DNA of 25,454 nt from an uncultured Coprococcus sp. GTDB lineage: Bacteria > Bacillota > Clostridia > Lachnospirales > Lachnospiraceae. A program made the position numbers and the translations under genes. Shown here piece after piece: positions 1-6,937 of this stretch. Within the stretch, counting starts at the first letter, position 1, and each line of letters opens with the position of its first letter. Where the stretch lies: the NCBI GenBank assembly GCA_900548315.1, contig URJU01000011.1, forward strand, positions 1 through 25,454. Reading direction: 5' to 3'. Below the pieces are notes generated by a model. That model was not told the origin of the DNA. It saw nothing but the letters and a program-made list of their open reading frames with translations, and did no database searches.

Positions 1-37
1 CTTATCGTCGGCAGCGTCAGATGTGTATAAGAGACAG
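1..37 (+). other. Illumina Nextera adapter remnant (not genomic)
   Basis: Positions 5-37 match the Nextera/Tn5 read-1 transposase adapter: a TCGTCGGCAGCGTC primer part followed by the 19-bp mosaic end AGATGTGTATAAGAGACAG. Four extra bases (ctta) precede it. This is library-preparation sequence left at the end of an assembled contig, not a chromosomal transposon end. Genomic sequence begins at 38, in the middle of a reading frame. Confidence 0.97.
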
Positions 38-593
38 GTACATATATTCCTCGTATCTTGTCTATCTGGAAATGCTTTATCTCGTCCGGAACGAACCATC
101 CTTTACAGAACTTATCACGGATCAATTGTTCCGCTCTCTTCTGTGATATTGAAAATGGTATTATAAGATCCGGCTCCAGCTCCTTATCCAGTCTGTCCAC
201 CAATATCATCGGCTGTCCACAGTAGGCACAGAAACTTGACGTCTCCGTGGCTTTCACCATGAGTTTCGCTCCACATGACGTACATTCATACAGATTCATC
301 TCCATATACTTTGGAGAATCTTCATCATTTCCAAGGTTTATCTCATCCATGGTGTATATGTCATCCGGACTGTCCGTGATATATCTCTTTATCCTGGCAA
401 CCTTTCTCATGGATTTGTAGCTCCGCTTGTCTACCAGCTCGCCATCTTCATTTTCGATCATAGCGGAGTTTTTTGTCCCCCACGAAGCCGCCCCAAACTG
501 ATTGCCACATTGCTTGCATTCCAGCTGTCCCGTCTCCGGGTTGAGAACAGTCGAGCCTCCACACGTTGGACACTTCAATGTAAAACTGCCCAT
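38..593 (-). CDS. TFIIB-type zinc-ribbon protein, 3' truncated by contig end
   Basis: The frame opens at ATG 593-591, behind a purine-rich GGGGGAAAG, and stays open for 185 codons until it meets the adapter at 37, so the C-terminus is missing. Two zinc-ribbon pairs are visible: C8-x2-C11 with C26-x2-C29 (CPTCGG / CKQCG), and C104-x2-C107 with C122-x2-C125 (CTSCGA / CAYCGQ). A segment containing LIIPFSIS and FVPDEIKHFQ follows. The arrangement resembles the TFIIB-type zinc-ribbon proteins common in Clostridia, whose function is not established. No membrane segment or signal peptide appears in the visible part. The gene sits 128 bp after the upstream glycosyltransferase and could have its own promoter. 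Confidence 0.8.
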
Positions 594-634
594 CTTACTT
601 TCCCCCGTTCACTTTTTTGTCCCCTATAAACATT

Positions 635-721
635 AAGTTACCATGTTTCCTGTTAAATATAAAGTACTGAAAATTCTACCATACCCTGGTAAAACGTATG
701 TAAATCCAGCCTAAATATTTA
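635..721 (-). promoter_or_regulatory. Possible promoter region for the zinc-ribbon gene
   Basis: The 128-bp gap between the GT2 stop and the zinc-ribbon start is AT-rich. On the minus strand it contains TATGGTAGAAT, which reads as an extended -10 (TGG-TAGAAT), but no convincing -35 lies at normal spacing; TTTACA is 20 bases upstream. I see no clear hairpin terminator for the GT2 gene here, so read-through is also possible. Confidence 0.3.
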
Positions 722-1672
722 TCAATTTATTTTGTCAACTCCATCTTTATTCGTATCAGATATTATATAATGAGGTCTGTTCTTGACCTCAACATACGTT
801 TTTGCAATATATTTGCCCATCATTCCTATGCACAGGAACTGCAGCCCTGCGACAAATAAAATAATGCACACAAGCGAAGGCCAGCCCGCAACCGGATCTC
901 CCCACACAAGCTTTCTTATAAAAAAGAAAAGCAGCATGGCAAACGAAAGAGCTGTGCAAAATGTTCCAAAACCTGACGCGATCATCATAGGTGCCTCGGA
1001 AAAATTGATTATGCCGTCTATGGCATATCTGAACAGTTTCCAGAAACTCCACTTTGTCTCTCCGGCAACTCTCTCCACATTCTCATACTCAAGCCACTTT
1101 GTCCTATATCCTATCCAGCCAAATATTCCCTTGGAAAATCTGTTGTATTCACACATTGACACTATGGCATCCTTCATCTCCGACTTCATGAGTCTGAAAT
1201 CCCTGGCACCGTCTACCACATCGGCATCGGATATTCGATTTATAAGCTTGTAAAATCTTCTAGCAAACCATGATCTGATCTTTGGCTCACCTTTTCTCGT
1301 CACCCTTCTGGTGGCTACACTGTCATATTCGCCCTGTTCCAGAATCTCAAGCATTTCCGGAAGAAGTGATGGCGGATCCTGCATGTCCGCATCCATAACC
1401 GCCACATAATCACCTGATGCATTGCAAAATCCTGCATACATTGCTGATTCTTTTCCAAAATTTCTGGAAAATGACAGATACTTGAAATACTCATATTTTG
1501 ACGATACATCCTTCATAACTTTTAAAGTATCATCTGACGAGCCGTCATTTACCATGAGCACCTCAAATTCATATTGTCCAAGCCCTTGTCTCACTCGGTC
1601 AAGTTCTGCCGCAAATATCGGCAGAGCCTCCTCCTCGTTATAGCAGGGAACTATCAAACTTACTTTTTTCAT
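722..1672 (-). CDS. GtrB/DPM1-like polyprenyl-phosphate glycosyltransferase (GT2)
   Basis: This 316-aa protein should transfer a sugar from a nucleotide donor to undecaprenyl phosphate on the cytoplasmic face. The N-terminal GT-A domain starts with SLIVPCYNEEEALP, carries the DAD metal/donor motif in AVMDADMQDPP, and has the DGARDFRLM acceptor-site motif typical of GtrB/CsbB/YkcC enzymes. Two C-terminal membrane helices follow, ending in the family signature YVEVKNRPHYI. I place the start at ATG 1672 (MKKVSLIVP), behind GGGAG with 8-nt spacing. The frame extends upstream to a TTG next to the preceding stop, but that extension runs through two hairpins and does not resemble the family N-terminus. 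It lies directly downstream of a GT39-like membrane transferase, which suggests donor synthase plus user. No GtrA flippase is visible. Confidence 0.88.
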   Translation of the reverse strand: MKKVSLIVPCYNEEEALPIFAAELDRVRQGLGQYEFEVLMVNDGSSDDTLKVMKDVSSKYEYFKYLSFSRNFGKESAMYAGFCNASGDYVAVMDADMQDPPSLLPEMLEILEQGEYDSVATRRVTRKGEPKIRSWFARRFYKLINRISDADVVDGARDFRLMKSEMKDAIVSMCEYNRFSKGIFGWIGYRTKWLEYENVERVAGETKWSFWKLFRYAIDGIINFSEAPMMIASGFGTFCTALSFAMLLFFFIRKLVWGDPVAGWPSLVCIILFVAGLQFLCIGMMGKYIAKTYVEVKNRPHYIISDTNKDGVDKIN

Positions 1673-1696
1673 TATCACATCTCCCGTATCATTGAA

Positions 1697-1736
1697 CACC
1701 AGCCATACAAAATTTGCCTTCAGCAAATGGCTGGTG
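1697..1736 (-). repeat. Hairpin in the leader of the GT2 gene
   Basis: CACCAGCCAT (1697-1706) pairs with ATGGCTGGTG (1727-1736). A nested ATTTGC / GCAAAT pair (1712-1717 / 1723-1728) offers an overlapping alternative stem. It lies just before the GT2 ribosome binding site at about 1681-1686 and lacks a downstream U-tract, so it is not a classic terminator. It could affect mRNA stability or GT2 translation. Confidence 0.6.
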
Positions 1737-1741
1737 CTACA

Positions 1742-1768
1742 TGTCAAGTTTTCATGGAAAACTTGACA
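1742..1768 (-). repeat. Perfect 12-bp hairpin after the GT39 stop
   Basis: TGTCAAGTTTTC (1742-1753) and GAAAACTTGACA (1757-1768) form a perfect 12-bp stem with a 3-nt loop, 9 bases after the stop codon of the membrane glycosyltransferase. No T-run follows on the minus strand. With the hairpin at 1697-1736 it fills most of the gap between the two genes. Confidence 0.65.
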
Positions 1769-1777
1769 CATCCTCAA

Positions 1778-3481
1778 TTACTTCACCGTCATACGATATA
1801 TCTTAACCCCACCATAACTGTAGGTTTTTTCCACTCTCTTGAACTTTGTAGCTTTGTTTATATACTTAAAATCTTTCCTGATATCATTCATGTCAAACTT
1901 CGGATCGTTTATGACTGCCATATACAGCTCATTTCCACAATCCTTTGTCACTTCGACGATATTATTTTTTATGTCTTTTTCATACACATAACGGCAACGT
2001 CCCATCACTGAGAACGCATTTACGCCGGCATATATGTTGTTCCACATGTCATCACCATGACAGATTATCACACAGTCTTTGCCTGCCATCTCCTCAACCG
2101 CAGCCTTCTGATCTGCATAAGTTTCATACTGCCAGTCTATCCCATTTACCTTTATACTTCCGGCACACAGGATAACACACACGATACCAATGACGATATT
2201 GGAGTGTTTTGGTACAATAACCGGCAATAACTTTGACATGCACCATACAATGAACACAGCAAATATCGGAAGAGCAGAATATATATATCTTGCGCTCACA
2301 AGCTCCGATCCCTGCACTCCAACAAAAGCGAGTATGGCATCCGCTATGATGACTGCGGCAAATAAGAGCATATCTGCAGATATTATTCCTGTATATTCCC
2401 CATCTATATCTCTTCTCTCAACTTTTGCCGTGCATCTTACCTTATTTTCATCGTTAAACACACTTATATGTATTATAACAAACTTTGAAATTATGTACAC
2501 AGCCACAAGCACAAAAACTATCAACAGAATTATTGGCAGCAATCCTGCAAAATATGCTTTGTTTATGTATTTCACATATGACATGAATTTATTTGCGGCA
2601 AATCCTGCAAGATTCTTTGTTGCATAGGAACCTCTGTATCCAAATATGTGATCCAAAGTTGCAGGGAACACGGCAATCGCTGCTGCAAGTCCCGTCACAA
2701 GGCTGAACCCATAGGCAAACATCTCCTTTATCCTCTTCACAAACAGAAGATATATGCATACACACAGACCAAGTCCCGCCACAAAAAAGTAAAAATAGTA
2801 ATGAGTCAAGCCTCCTAAAAATACAGTAAATGCCAGCATGATAAAATACGGCACGGTCATCTTTCTTTTATGTTTCAATATAAATATGTGAGCTGCCATA
2901 AAGAGAATGACCTCAAGTGTCTGCAGAAGATACATTCTTATGAGCATGCAGTTGCTTATTCCCACGGCAGACAATCCCCACAAAACGGCTGCAGCAAGAC
3001 CTCTCCACCGGTTGCCAAGCAGATTTACCGCAACATACAGCAAAACTATATCGACAAATGCCAAAATTATGAGATTCAAAATAAGTCCCGGAACCGCTGA
3101 ATAACCAGAATTCTTGAAGAACCTGCTCACCGTGTGCAGCAGCATATAGTAAAGAGGTGGATGCACATCCCTCTCCTGGTTTACATACGCCGCACTGTAA
3201 TTGAAAGATTCGTCATTATAATCCATATAATCCGAGAAATAACTTCCACTTACCCAATTATCAAGAGGCTCATCATTTTCCCCCGGATGTAGAAAGGTGT
3301 GATCATTTGAATTGGCAAGCCCATAGCTGTACACCTCATCGCAGAATAAATATTCTCTCTTCATTCCATAGTGTATACAAAGCACATACTGCAAAGCCAT
3401 AAACACTACACATATAATAACGAAAGCTTGTCTTCCTTTTAACTTACCAATTAATCTAGTCCCCGCTGCCATATATTTCAT
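1778..3481 (-). CDS. GT39/ArnT-like polytopic membrane glycosyltransferase
   Basis: This 567-aa protein begins at ATG 3481 behind GGGAGGAG. It has an N-terminal membrane helix (about residues 17-37), a long first external loop and many further hydrophobic helices to about residue 440, then a soluble C-terminal tail: the GT-C fold layout. The first loop has the acidic D48-E49 pair (FCDEVYSYG) expected at the catalytic position and a conserved-looking R-D-V-H-P-P-L-Y-Y motif at 104-112, as in protein O-mannosyltransferase/ArnT relatives. Such enzymes take sugar from a polyprenyl-phosphate carrier outside the membrane and attach it to a lipid, polymer or protein; the acceptor cannot be told from sequence. 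The GtrB-like gene immediately downstream probably makes its donor. Confidence 0.82.
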   Translation of the reverse strand: MKYMAAGTRLIGKLKGRQAFVIICVVFMALQYVLCIHYGMKREYLFCDEVYSYGLANSNDHTFLHPGENDEPLDNWVSGSYFSDYMDYNDESFNYSAAYVNQERDVHPPLYYMLLHTVSRFFKNSGYSAVPGLILNLIILAFVDIVLLYVAVNLLGNRWRGLAAAVLWGLSAVGISNCMLIRMYLLQTLEVILFMAAHIFILKHKRKMTVPYFIMLAFTVFLGGLTHYYFYFFVAGLGLCVCIYLLFVKRIKEMFAYGFSLVTGLAAAIAVFPATLDHIFGYRGSYATKNLAGFAANKFMSYVKYINKAYFAGLLPIILLIVFVLVAVYIISKFVIIHISVFNDENKVRCTAKVERRDIDGEYTGIISADMLLFAAVIIADAILAFVGVQGSELVSARYIYSALPIFAVFIVWCMSKLLPVIVPKHSNIVIGIVCVILCAGSIKVNGIDWQYETYADQKAAVEEMAGKDCVIICHGDDMWNNIYAGVNAFSVMGRCRYVYEKDIKNNIVEVTKDCGNELYMAVINDPKFDMNDIRKDFKYINKATKFKRVEKTYSYGGVKIYRMTVK

Positions 3482-3613
3482 TTCTCTCCTCCCACATGCA
3501 AATCAATTAAATGTTAATTTTTCTTATTTCCCTAATGTTACTAATATTTTTCCCCTGTGTACAATTAATTATCTGTAATCTTATTTTTTCACAATCCGCA
3601 TTTCTGTCCATTT
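3482..3613 (-). promoter_or_regulatory. Leader and possible promoter of the GT39 gene
   Basis: This very AT-rich stretch separates the 30-bp palindrome from the membrane glycosyltransferase. On the minus strand, TTGTAC with an 18-nt spacer to TAACAT, or TTGTGA with 17 nt to TAATTA, are the only promoter-like pairs I can find, and both are weak. No other gene-like signal is seen. Confidence 0.25.
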
Positions 3614-3678
3614 CATGTCTTTTTTATCCACTTTGACAAGGGGCCTGACCCCTTGTCAAAGTGGATAAAAAAGACATG
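3614..3678. repeat. Perfect 30-bp inverted repeat (REP-like palindrome)
   Basis: The left arm (3614-3643) and right arm (3649-3678) are perfectly complementary over 30 bp around a 5-nt loop, CCTGA. The arms read CATGTC, six T, ATCCACTTTGACAAGGGG, and the complement. The GGGGTCAGGCCCC centre resembles palindromes I associate with REP-associated Y1 transposases, but no transposase gene is nearby. The right arm also contains the T-run of the adjacent pgm terminator. Confidence 0.9.
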
Positions 3679-3708
3679 CAAACTCAAATATGCGAATCTG
3701 CATGTCTT
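3667..3708 (-). terminator. Intrinsic terminator of the phosphohexomutase gene
   Basis: On the minus strand AAGACATGCA (3708-3699) pairs with TGCATGTCTT (3680-3671) around an 18-nt loop, and the T-run continues to 3667. It lies 30 bp downstream of the mutase stop. The long loop makes it weaker than a compact terminator. Its 3' stem arm and U-tract are shared with the 30-bp palindrome, so the two structures compete. Confidence 0.65.
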
Positions 3709-3737
3709 CATAGTTATTTTATATTATATTGCATATA

Positions 3738-5489
3738 TTATTTCTCAAGTATGTCATAGATGAGATCCATAACCTTGTCACCAAATGCTGCTGACTCCTT
3801 CTGTGCCTCATCGTATGATGAACCCTTGATTCCGTAGTAGAACTTGATCTTTGGCTCAGTTCCTGAAGGTCTTACTGCAAGCCATGCATCGTTCTCAAGC
3901 TCGTAGTAGAGTACGTTTGCATTTGGGAAACCGGTAGGCTTAACCTCGCCTGTCTCGATGTTTCTTATATACTCAAGACGATAGTCACGAACGACCTTTG
4001 TCTTGTAGCCTGCAACCTGCTCAGGTACATTTGCACGGAGGATATTCATGATGTGTCCGATCTTCTTTGATCCCTCAACACCCTTGAGTGTCACGGTCTT
4101 GATATCGTCAACATAATATCCGTACTTCTCGTACATATCCATCATAGCATCCCAGAGAGTCTTGCCCTGACCTCTGTAGTAAGCTGCTGCCTCACAGAGA
4201 GCCATAGTTGCAACAACTGCATCCTTGTCTCTTGCATGTGTTCCGATCAGGCATCCGTAGCTCTCCTCAAATCCAAAGAGGTATGTTCCCTTGCCTGTCT
4301 GCTCAAATCTGAGGATCTCACGTCCGATGTTCTTGAAACCTGTGAAACACTCGATGAGATCTGTTCCATAATACTTTGCTATAGCATCTACCATGTTGGT
4401 AGTAACGATAGTCTTGACGATTGCTCCGTCTGCTGGAAGGCCGCCATTTTTCTCCTTCATCTGGCTTACCTCATACTCGCAGAGTAAACTTCCTGACATA
4501 TTTCCTGTGAATACCTTGTACTCACCTGTCTTGGAATCCTTTGCGTAGCATCCAAGTCTGTCGGCATCTGGATCTGTTGCAAGAACGAGATCTGCATCGA
4601 CCTCCTTTGCCAGCTTGAGTGCCAGTGTAAATGCTTCCTTTGCCTCTGGATTTGGATACTCAACAGTTGGGAACTCTCCATCCGGAAGTTCCTGCTCTGG
4701 TACCACATATACATTCTCGAAACCGATCTCCTTGAGGATTCTTCTCACAGGGATGTTACCTGTTCCGTGAAGTGGTGTGTACACGATCTTGAGATCCTTG
4801 CCATACTTGTCAATTGCATCCTGATTAAGGATGAGTTTCTTGAGCTCGCCCATATATGCGTCATCAACCTCTGAACCGATAGTTACAAGGAGCCCCTTCT
4901 TCTTTGCCTCTACCATGTCCATAGTCTTTGTATCTGCAAAATCTGTGATGGCCTTTACCTCAGCCATGATTCCCTGGTCATGAGGTGGTGTGATCTGTGC
5001 GCCATCCTCCCAGTATACCTTATATCCGTTGTACTCTGGTGGGTTGTGTGATGCTGTTACGTTGATACCAGCTACACAGTCCAGATATCTGACTGCAAAT
5101 GAAAGCTCAGGTGTAGGTCTGAGTGACTCAAATCTGTAAGCCTTTATACCATTTGCTGCCAGGCAGAGAGCTGCCTCCATAGAGAACTCAGGTGACATTC
5201 TTCTTGAATCATAGGCTATTGCCACTCCTTTGTCCTGCTTGCCCGCCTTGATGATGTAGTTTGCAAGACCCTGTGTAGCCTTGCGCACTACATATATGTT
5301 CATTCTGTTAGTACCAGCTCCGATGATGCCTCGAAGTCCGGCTGTTCCAAATACAAGATCACAATAGAATCTCTCTTCTATCTCTTTCTCGTCGTCCTTG
5401 ATCGCTAAGAGCTCATCCTTGGTTTCCTGACCAAACAAAGGATTGTTCACCCACTGCTCATACACGTCCTTGTAGTTATAATCGCTCAT
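3738..5489 (-). CDS. Phosphoglucomutase/phosphomannomutase (alpha-D-phosphohexomutase)
   Basis: This 583-aa cytoplasmic enzyme interconverts hexose 1- and 6-phosphates, feeding nucleotide-sugar synthesis for glycogen and envelope polymers. All four family signatures are present: the phosphoserine loop TASHNPPEYNGYK (Ser about 147), the metal loop DPDADRLG, the sugar-specificity loop FGFEESYGCL, and the phosphate-binding loop RPSGTEPKIKFYYG near the C-terminus. The length fits the long PgcA-type mutases of Firmicutes. Two ATGs lie in tandem at 5492 and 5489; AGGAGG sits 4 nt from the first and 7 nt from the second, so I prefer 5489. It has its own promoter upstream and a terminator downstream, so it is probably monocistronic. 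Sugar preference (glucose or mannose) cannot be settled by eye. Confidence 0.95.
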   Translation of the reverse strand: MSDYNYKDVYEQWVNNPLFGQETKDELLAIKDDEKEIEERFYCDLVFGTAGLRGIIGAGTNRMNIYVVRKATQGLANYIIKAGKQDKGVAIAYDSRRMSPEFSMEAALCLAANGIKAYRFESLRPTPELSFAVRYLDCVAGINVTASHNPPEYNGYKVYWEDGAQITPPHDQGIMAEVKAITDFADTKTMDMVEAKKKGLLVTIGSEVDDAYMGELKKLILNQDAIDKYGKDLKIVYTPLHGTGNIPVRRILKEIGFENVYVVPEQELPDGEFPTVEYPNPEAKEAFTLALKLAKEVDADLVLATDPDADRLGCYAKDSKTGEYKVFTGNMSGSLLCEYEVSQMKEKNGGLPADGAIVKTIVTTNMVDAIAKYYGTDLIECFTGFKNIGREILRFEQTGKGTYLFGFEESYGCLIGTHARDKDAVVATMALCEAAAYYRGQGKTLWDAMMDMYEKYGYYVDDIKTVTLKGVEGSKKIGHIMNILRANVPEQVAGYKTKVVRDYRLEYIRNIETGEVKPTGFPNANVLYYELENDAWLAVRPSGTEPKIKFYYGIKGSSYDEAQKESAAFGDKVMDLIYDILEK

Positions 5490-5630
5490 CATTTTGCCTC
5501 CTGTGAAATCTATTGCTTTATGTTACCCATAGAGCATCTTACAAATGGAAAACACACACTAAAAACCATCTGCAAAATACATCACAATTCAGTATCACGT
5601 GTCTAACTCAATTATTATCCACGCCCCAAC

Positions 5631-5659
5631 ATTATACTCTTAATTTGTCAGCTTGTGAA
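5631..5659 (-). promoter_or_regulatory. sigmaA-type promoter for the phosphohexomutase gene
   Basis: On the minus strand TTCACA (5659-5654) is followed after exactly 17 nt by a perfect TATAAT (5636-5631). The -35 box lies inside the last codons of the upstream cotS-like gene. It leaves a ~130-nt leader before the mutase ATG, in which I see no strong structure. Confidence 0.7.
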
Positions 5660-6632
5660 GTCCATAGGTATCGTTAATTTCACTCAAAATTTTGAGCTTT
5701 TCTTGGTCATCTTCGATAACTTTCTTGAGTTTTTCCATCAAAACCGGGGATATATAGCTCTTTCTGCTGTTCATATAGCGGTTGCTTATTTTCCAGAACT
5801 TCTCAGGAAAACTGTACATAAGGTATATAAATTCATAGTCTTCCTTATCCAGATGCCTTATCTGGCTGTACGCACTCAATATATCCCGCGCCATCTCTAT
5901 GTCGTACCTGTTCTTCTCCATCGCCTTTCTCAGGAACTGATAAAGATCAACAAGCTGATATCCCACATGGAATCTGTCAAAATTGGTTGTTGCTATGTAT
6001 CCGTCACAAAACATCACACTGTGATAGTTATAAGATCCGTGACAATATCCTATCCACTTTTCGTTGCATTTGAAGTTCTCCTCAAACAGTTTGAGACATC
6101 TGTCCGCCTGCCCATAGAAATAATCAAATACCCTTATATACTGGATCTCAAAATCATTTTTTTTATTTCTCTTGCTGACAAAATTGCGTATTCTGCGCAG
6201 CTCTTTCACCTTCCTGTCGAGATTTCCCGGGGTCTTTTCATAGTTTCTACTTCCCTCATCCTGATAGAGTTCTCTGCCTGCCTTATGAAACTGCGCAAGG
6301 TTGATGACTGCCTTTTCCAGATCTCTGATGCTGGATGCACTGCACTCTCTCCCCTGAAAATATTCCCGGCACACAAATGGATTGCCATACCTGTCGCATG
6401 TCACAAGCTCCTCCTCGCTGTTCGGGACTACCCTGTCTATATAGCAGAATCCCTTTTCATATATACTGTCCTTGAACTGTTTCTCCTGCAAAAGTCTTTC
6501 ATCTGTCCCATTCAGAGAGGATATCTGCCTTATGCCCTTGTCCGTCATCAGAATGATCGCACCTCTTCCTCTGCCTATCCCCTGCACTTCCATGTCATAC
6601 GCCTCATATACTTCCCCCATCTTCTCAGCCAA
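5640..6632 (-). CDS. CotS-like spore-coat/phosphotransferase-fold protein, likely pseudokinase
   Basis: The 330-aa product resembles CotS/YsxE-type proteins, an aminoglycoside-phosphotransferase-like fold associated with spore coats. Family landmarks are the catalytic-loop equivalent YCHGSYNYHSVMF, the metal-loop equivalent TNFDRFHVGYQLVDLYQFLRK, and a C-terminal helical region with YMNSRKSYISP. The usual HGD...N catalytic loop reads HGS...S here, so both the catalytic Asp and the metal-binding Asn appear lost. The start is probably TTG 6632, since AGGAGGGGG lies just upstream; ATG 6620 lacks a good site. It has no membrane segment. A ~178-bp inverted repeat occupies its leader. Whether this organism sporulates cannot be judged from the window. 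Confidence 0.75.
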   Translation of the reverse strand: MAEKMGEVYEAYDMEVQGIGRGRGAIILMTDKGIRQISSLNGTDERLLQEKQFKDSIYEKGFCYIDRVVPNSEEELVTCDRYGNPFVCREYFQGRECSASSIRDLEKAVINLAQFHKAGRELYQDEGSRNYEKTPGNLDRKVKELRRIRNFVSKRNKKNDFEIQYIRVFDYFYGQADRCLKLFEENFKCNEKWIGYCHGSYNYHSVMFCDGYIATTNFDRFHVGYQLVDLYQFLRKAMEKNRYDIEMARDILSAYSQIRHLDKEDYEFIYLMYSFPEKFWKISNRYMNSRKSYISPVLMEKLKKVIEDDQEKLKILSEINDTYGLHKLTN

Positions 6633-6660
6633 ATAAAAACCCCCTCCTACAACTGTCGCT

Positions 6661-6838
6661 CGGGGTTATATGTGAAGTGTGTATCTATCTGACTTACCTA
6701 ATCATGAGTGCTCTCGCTCGATGAATCCTGCAGCGGCACTAACGCTCGCTCCGCATCGCCGAGTGCCGGCGGATTCATATGTCATGATTATGGTAATGTC
6801 AGATAGATACACACATCCACTTCACAGATAAACCCTCG
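6661..6838. repeat. ~178-bp imperfect inverted repeat with GC-rich centre
   Basis: The left arm contains GTGAAGTG, TGTATCTATCTGAC, TTACC and TAATCATGA between 6661 and 6707. The right arm (6782-6838) has their complements in reverse order with short insertions. Inside, ATGAATCC (6721-6728) pairs with GGATTCAT (6771-6778), and GGCACT (6735-6740) with AGTGCC (6762-6767), leaving a GC-rich loop. There is no coding potential. It fills the leader of the cotS-like gene. It could be a miniature transposable element or a structured RNA; no U-tract supports termination. Confidence 0.8.
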
Positions 6839-6937
6839 CTCACTTTATAGTAATAATAACCTGCTAAATTATTGTATGAGGGGATATTCAGATTCATTCT
6901 TAAGTTGTTGGTTTTTATCAGGCTTTTTTACGACGGA
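6839..6937. other. AT-rich spacer, nothing recognised
   Basis: This is the remainder of the ~305-bp gap between the second paralogous membrane protein and the cotS-like gene. I see no convincing hairpin terminator, promoter or small reading frame with a ribosome binding site. Confidence 0.4.

Noticed and set aside
19..37. A Tn5 mosaic end suggesting a transposon
   Set aside because: It is joined to the Nextera primer sequence and lies at the very end of the sequence, so it is library adapter.
1673..1777. A 35-residue N-terminal extension of the GT2 protein from a TTG
   Set aside because: It is encoded by two hairpins, does not resemble the family N-terminus, and a good ribosome site precedes ATG 1672.
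5655..6692. A 345-codon open frame on the plus strand
   Set aside because: It mirrors the cotS-like gene and runs into the inverted repeat; the minus-strand frame has clear family motifs and a strong ribosome site.
6661..6838. An integron attC site or a Rho-independent terminator
   Set aside because: There is no integrase or cassette structure and no R-box-like core ends; no T-run follows the stem, and the arms are far longer than a terminator needs.
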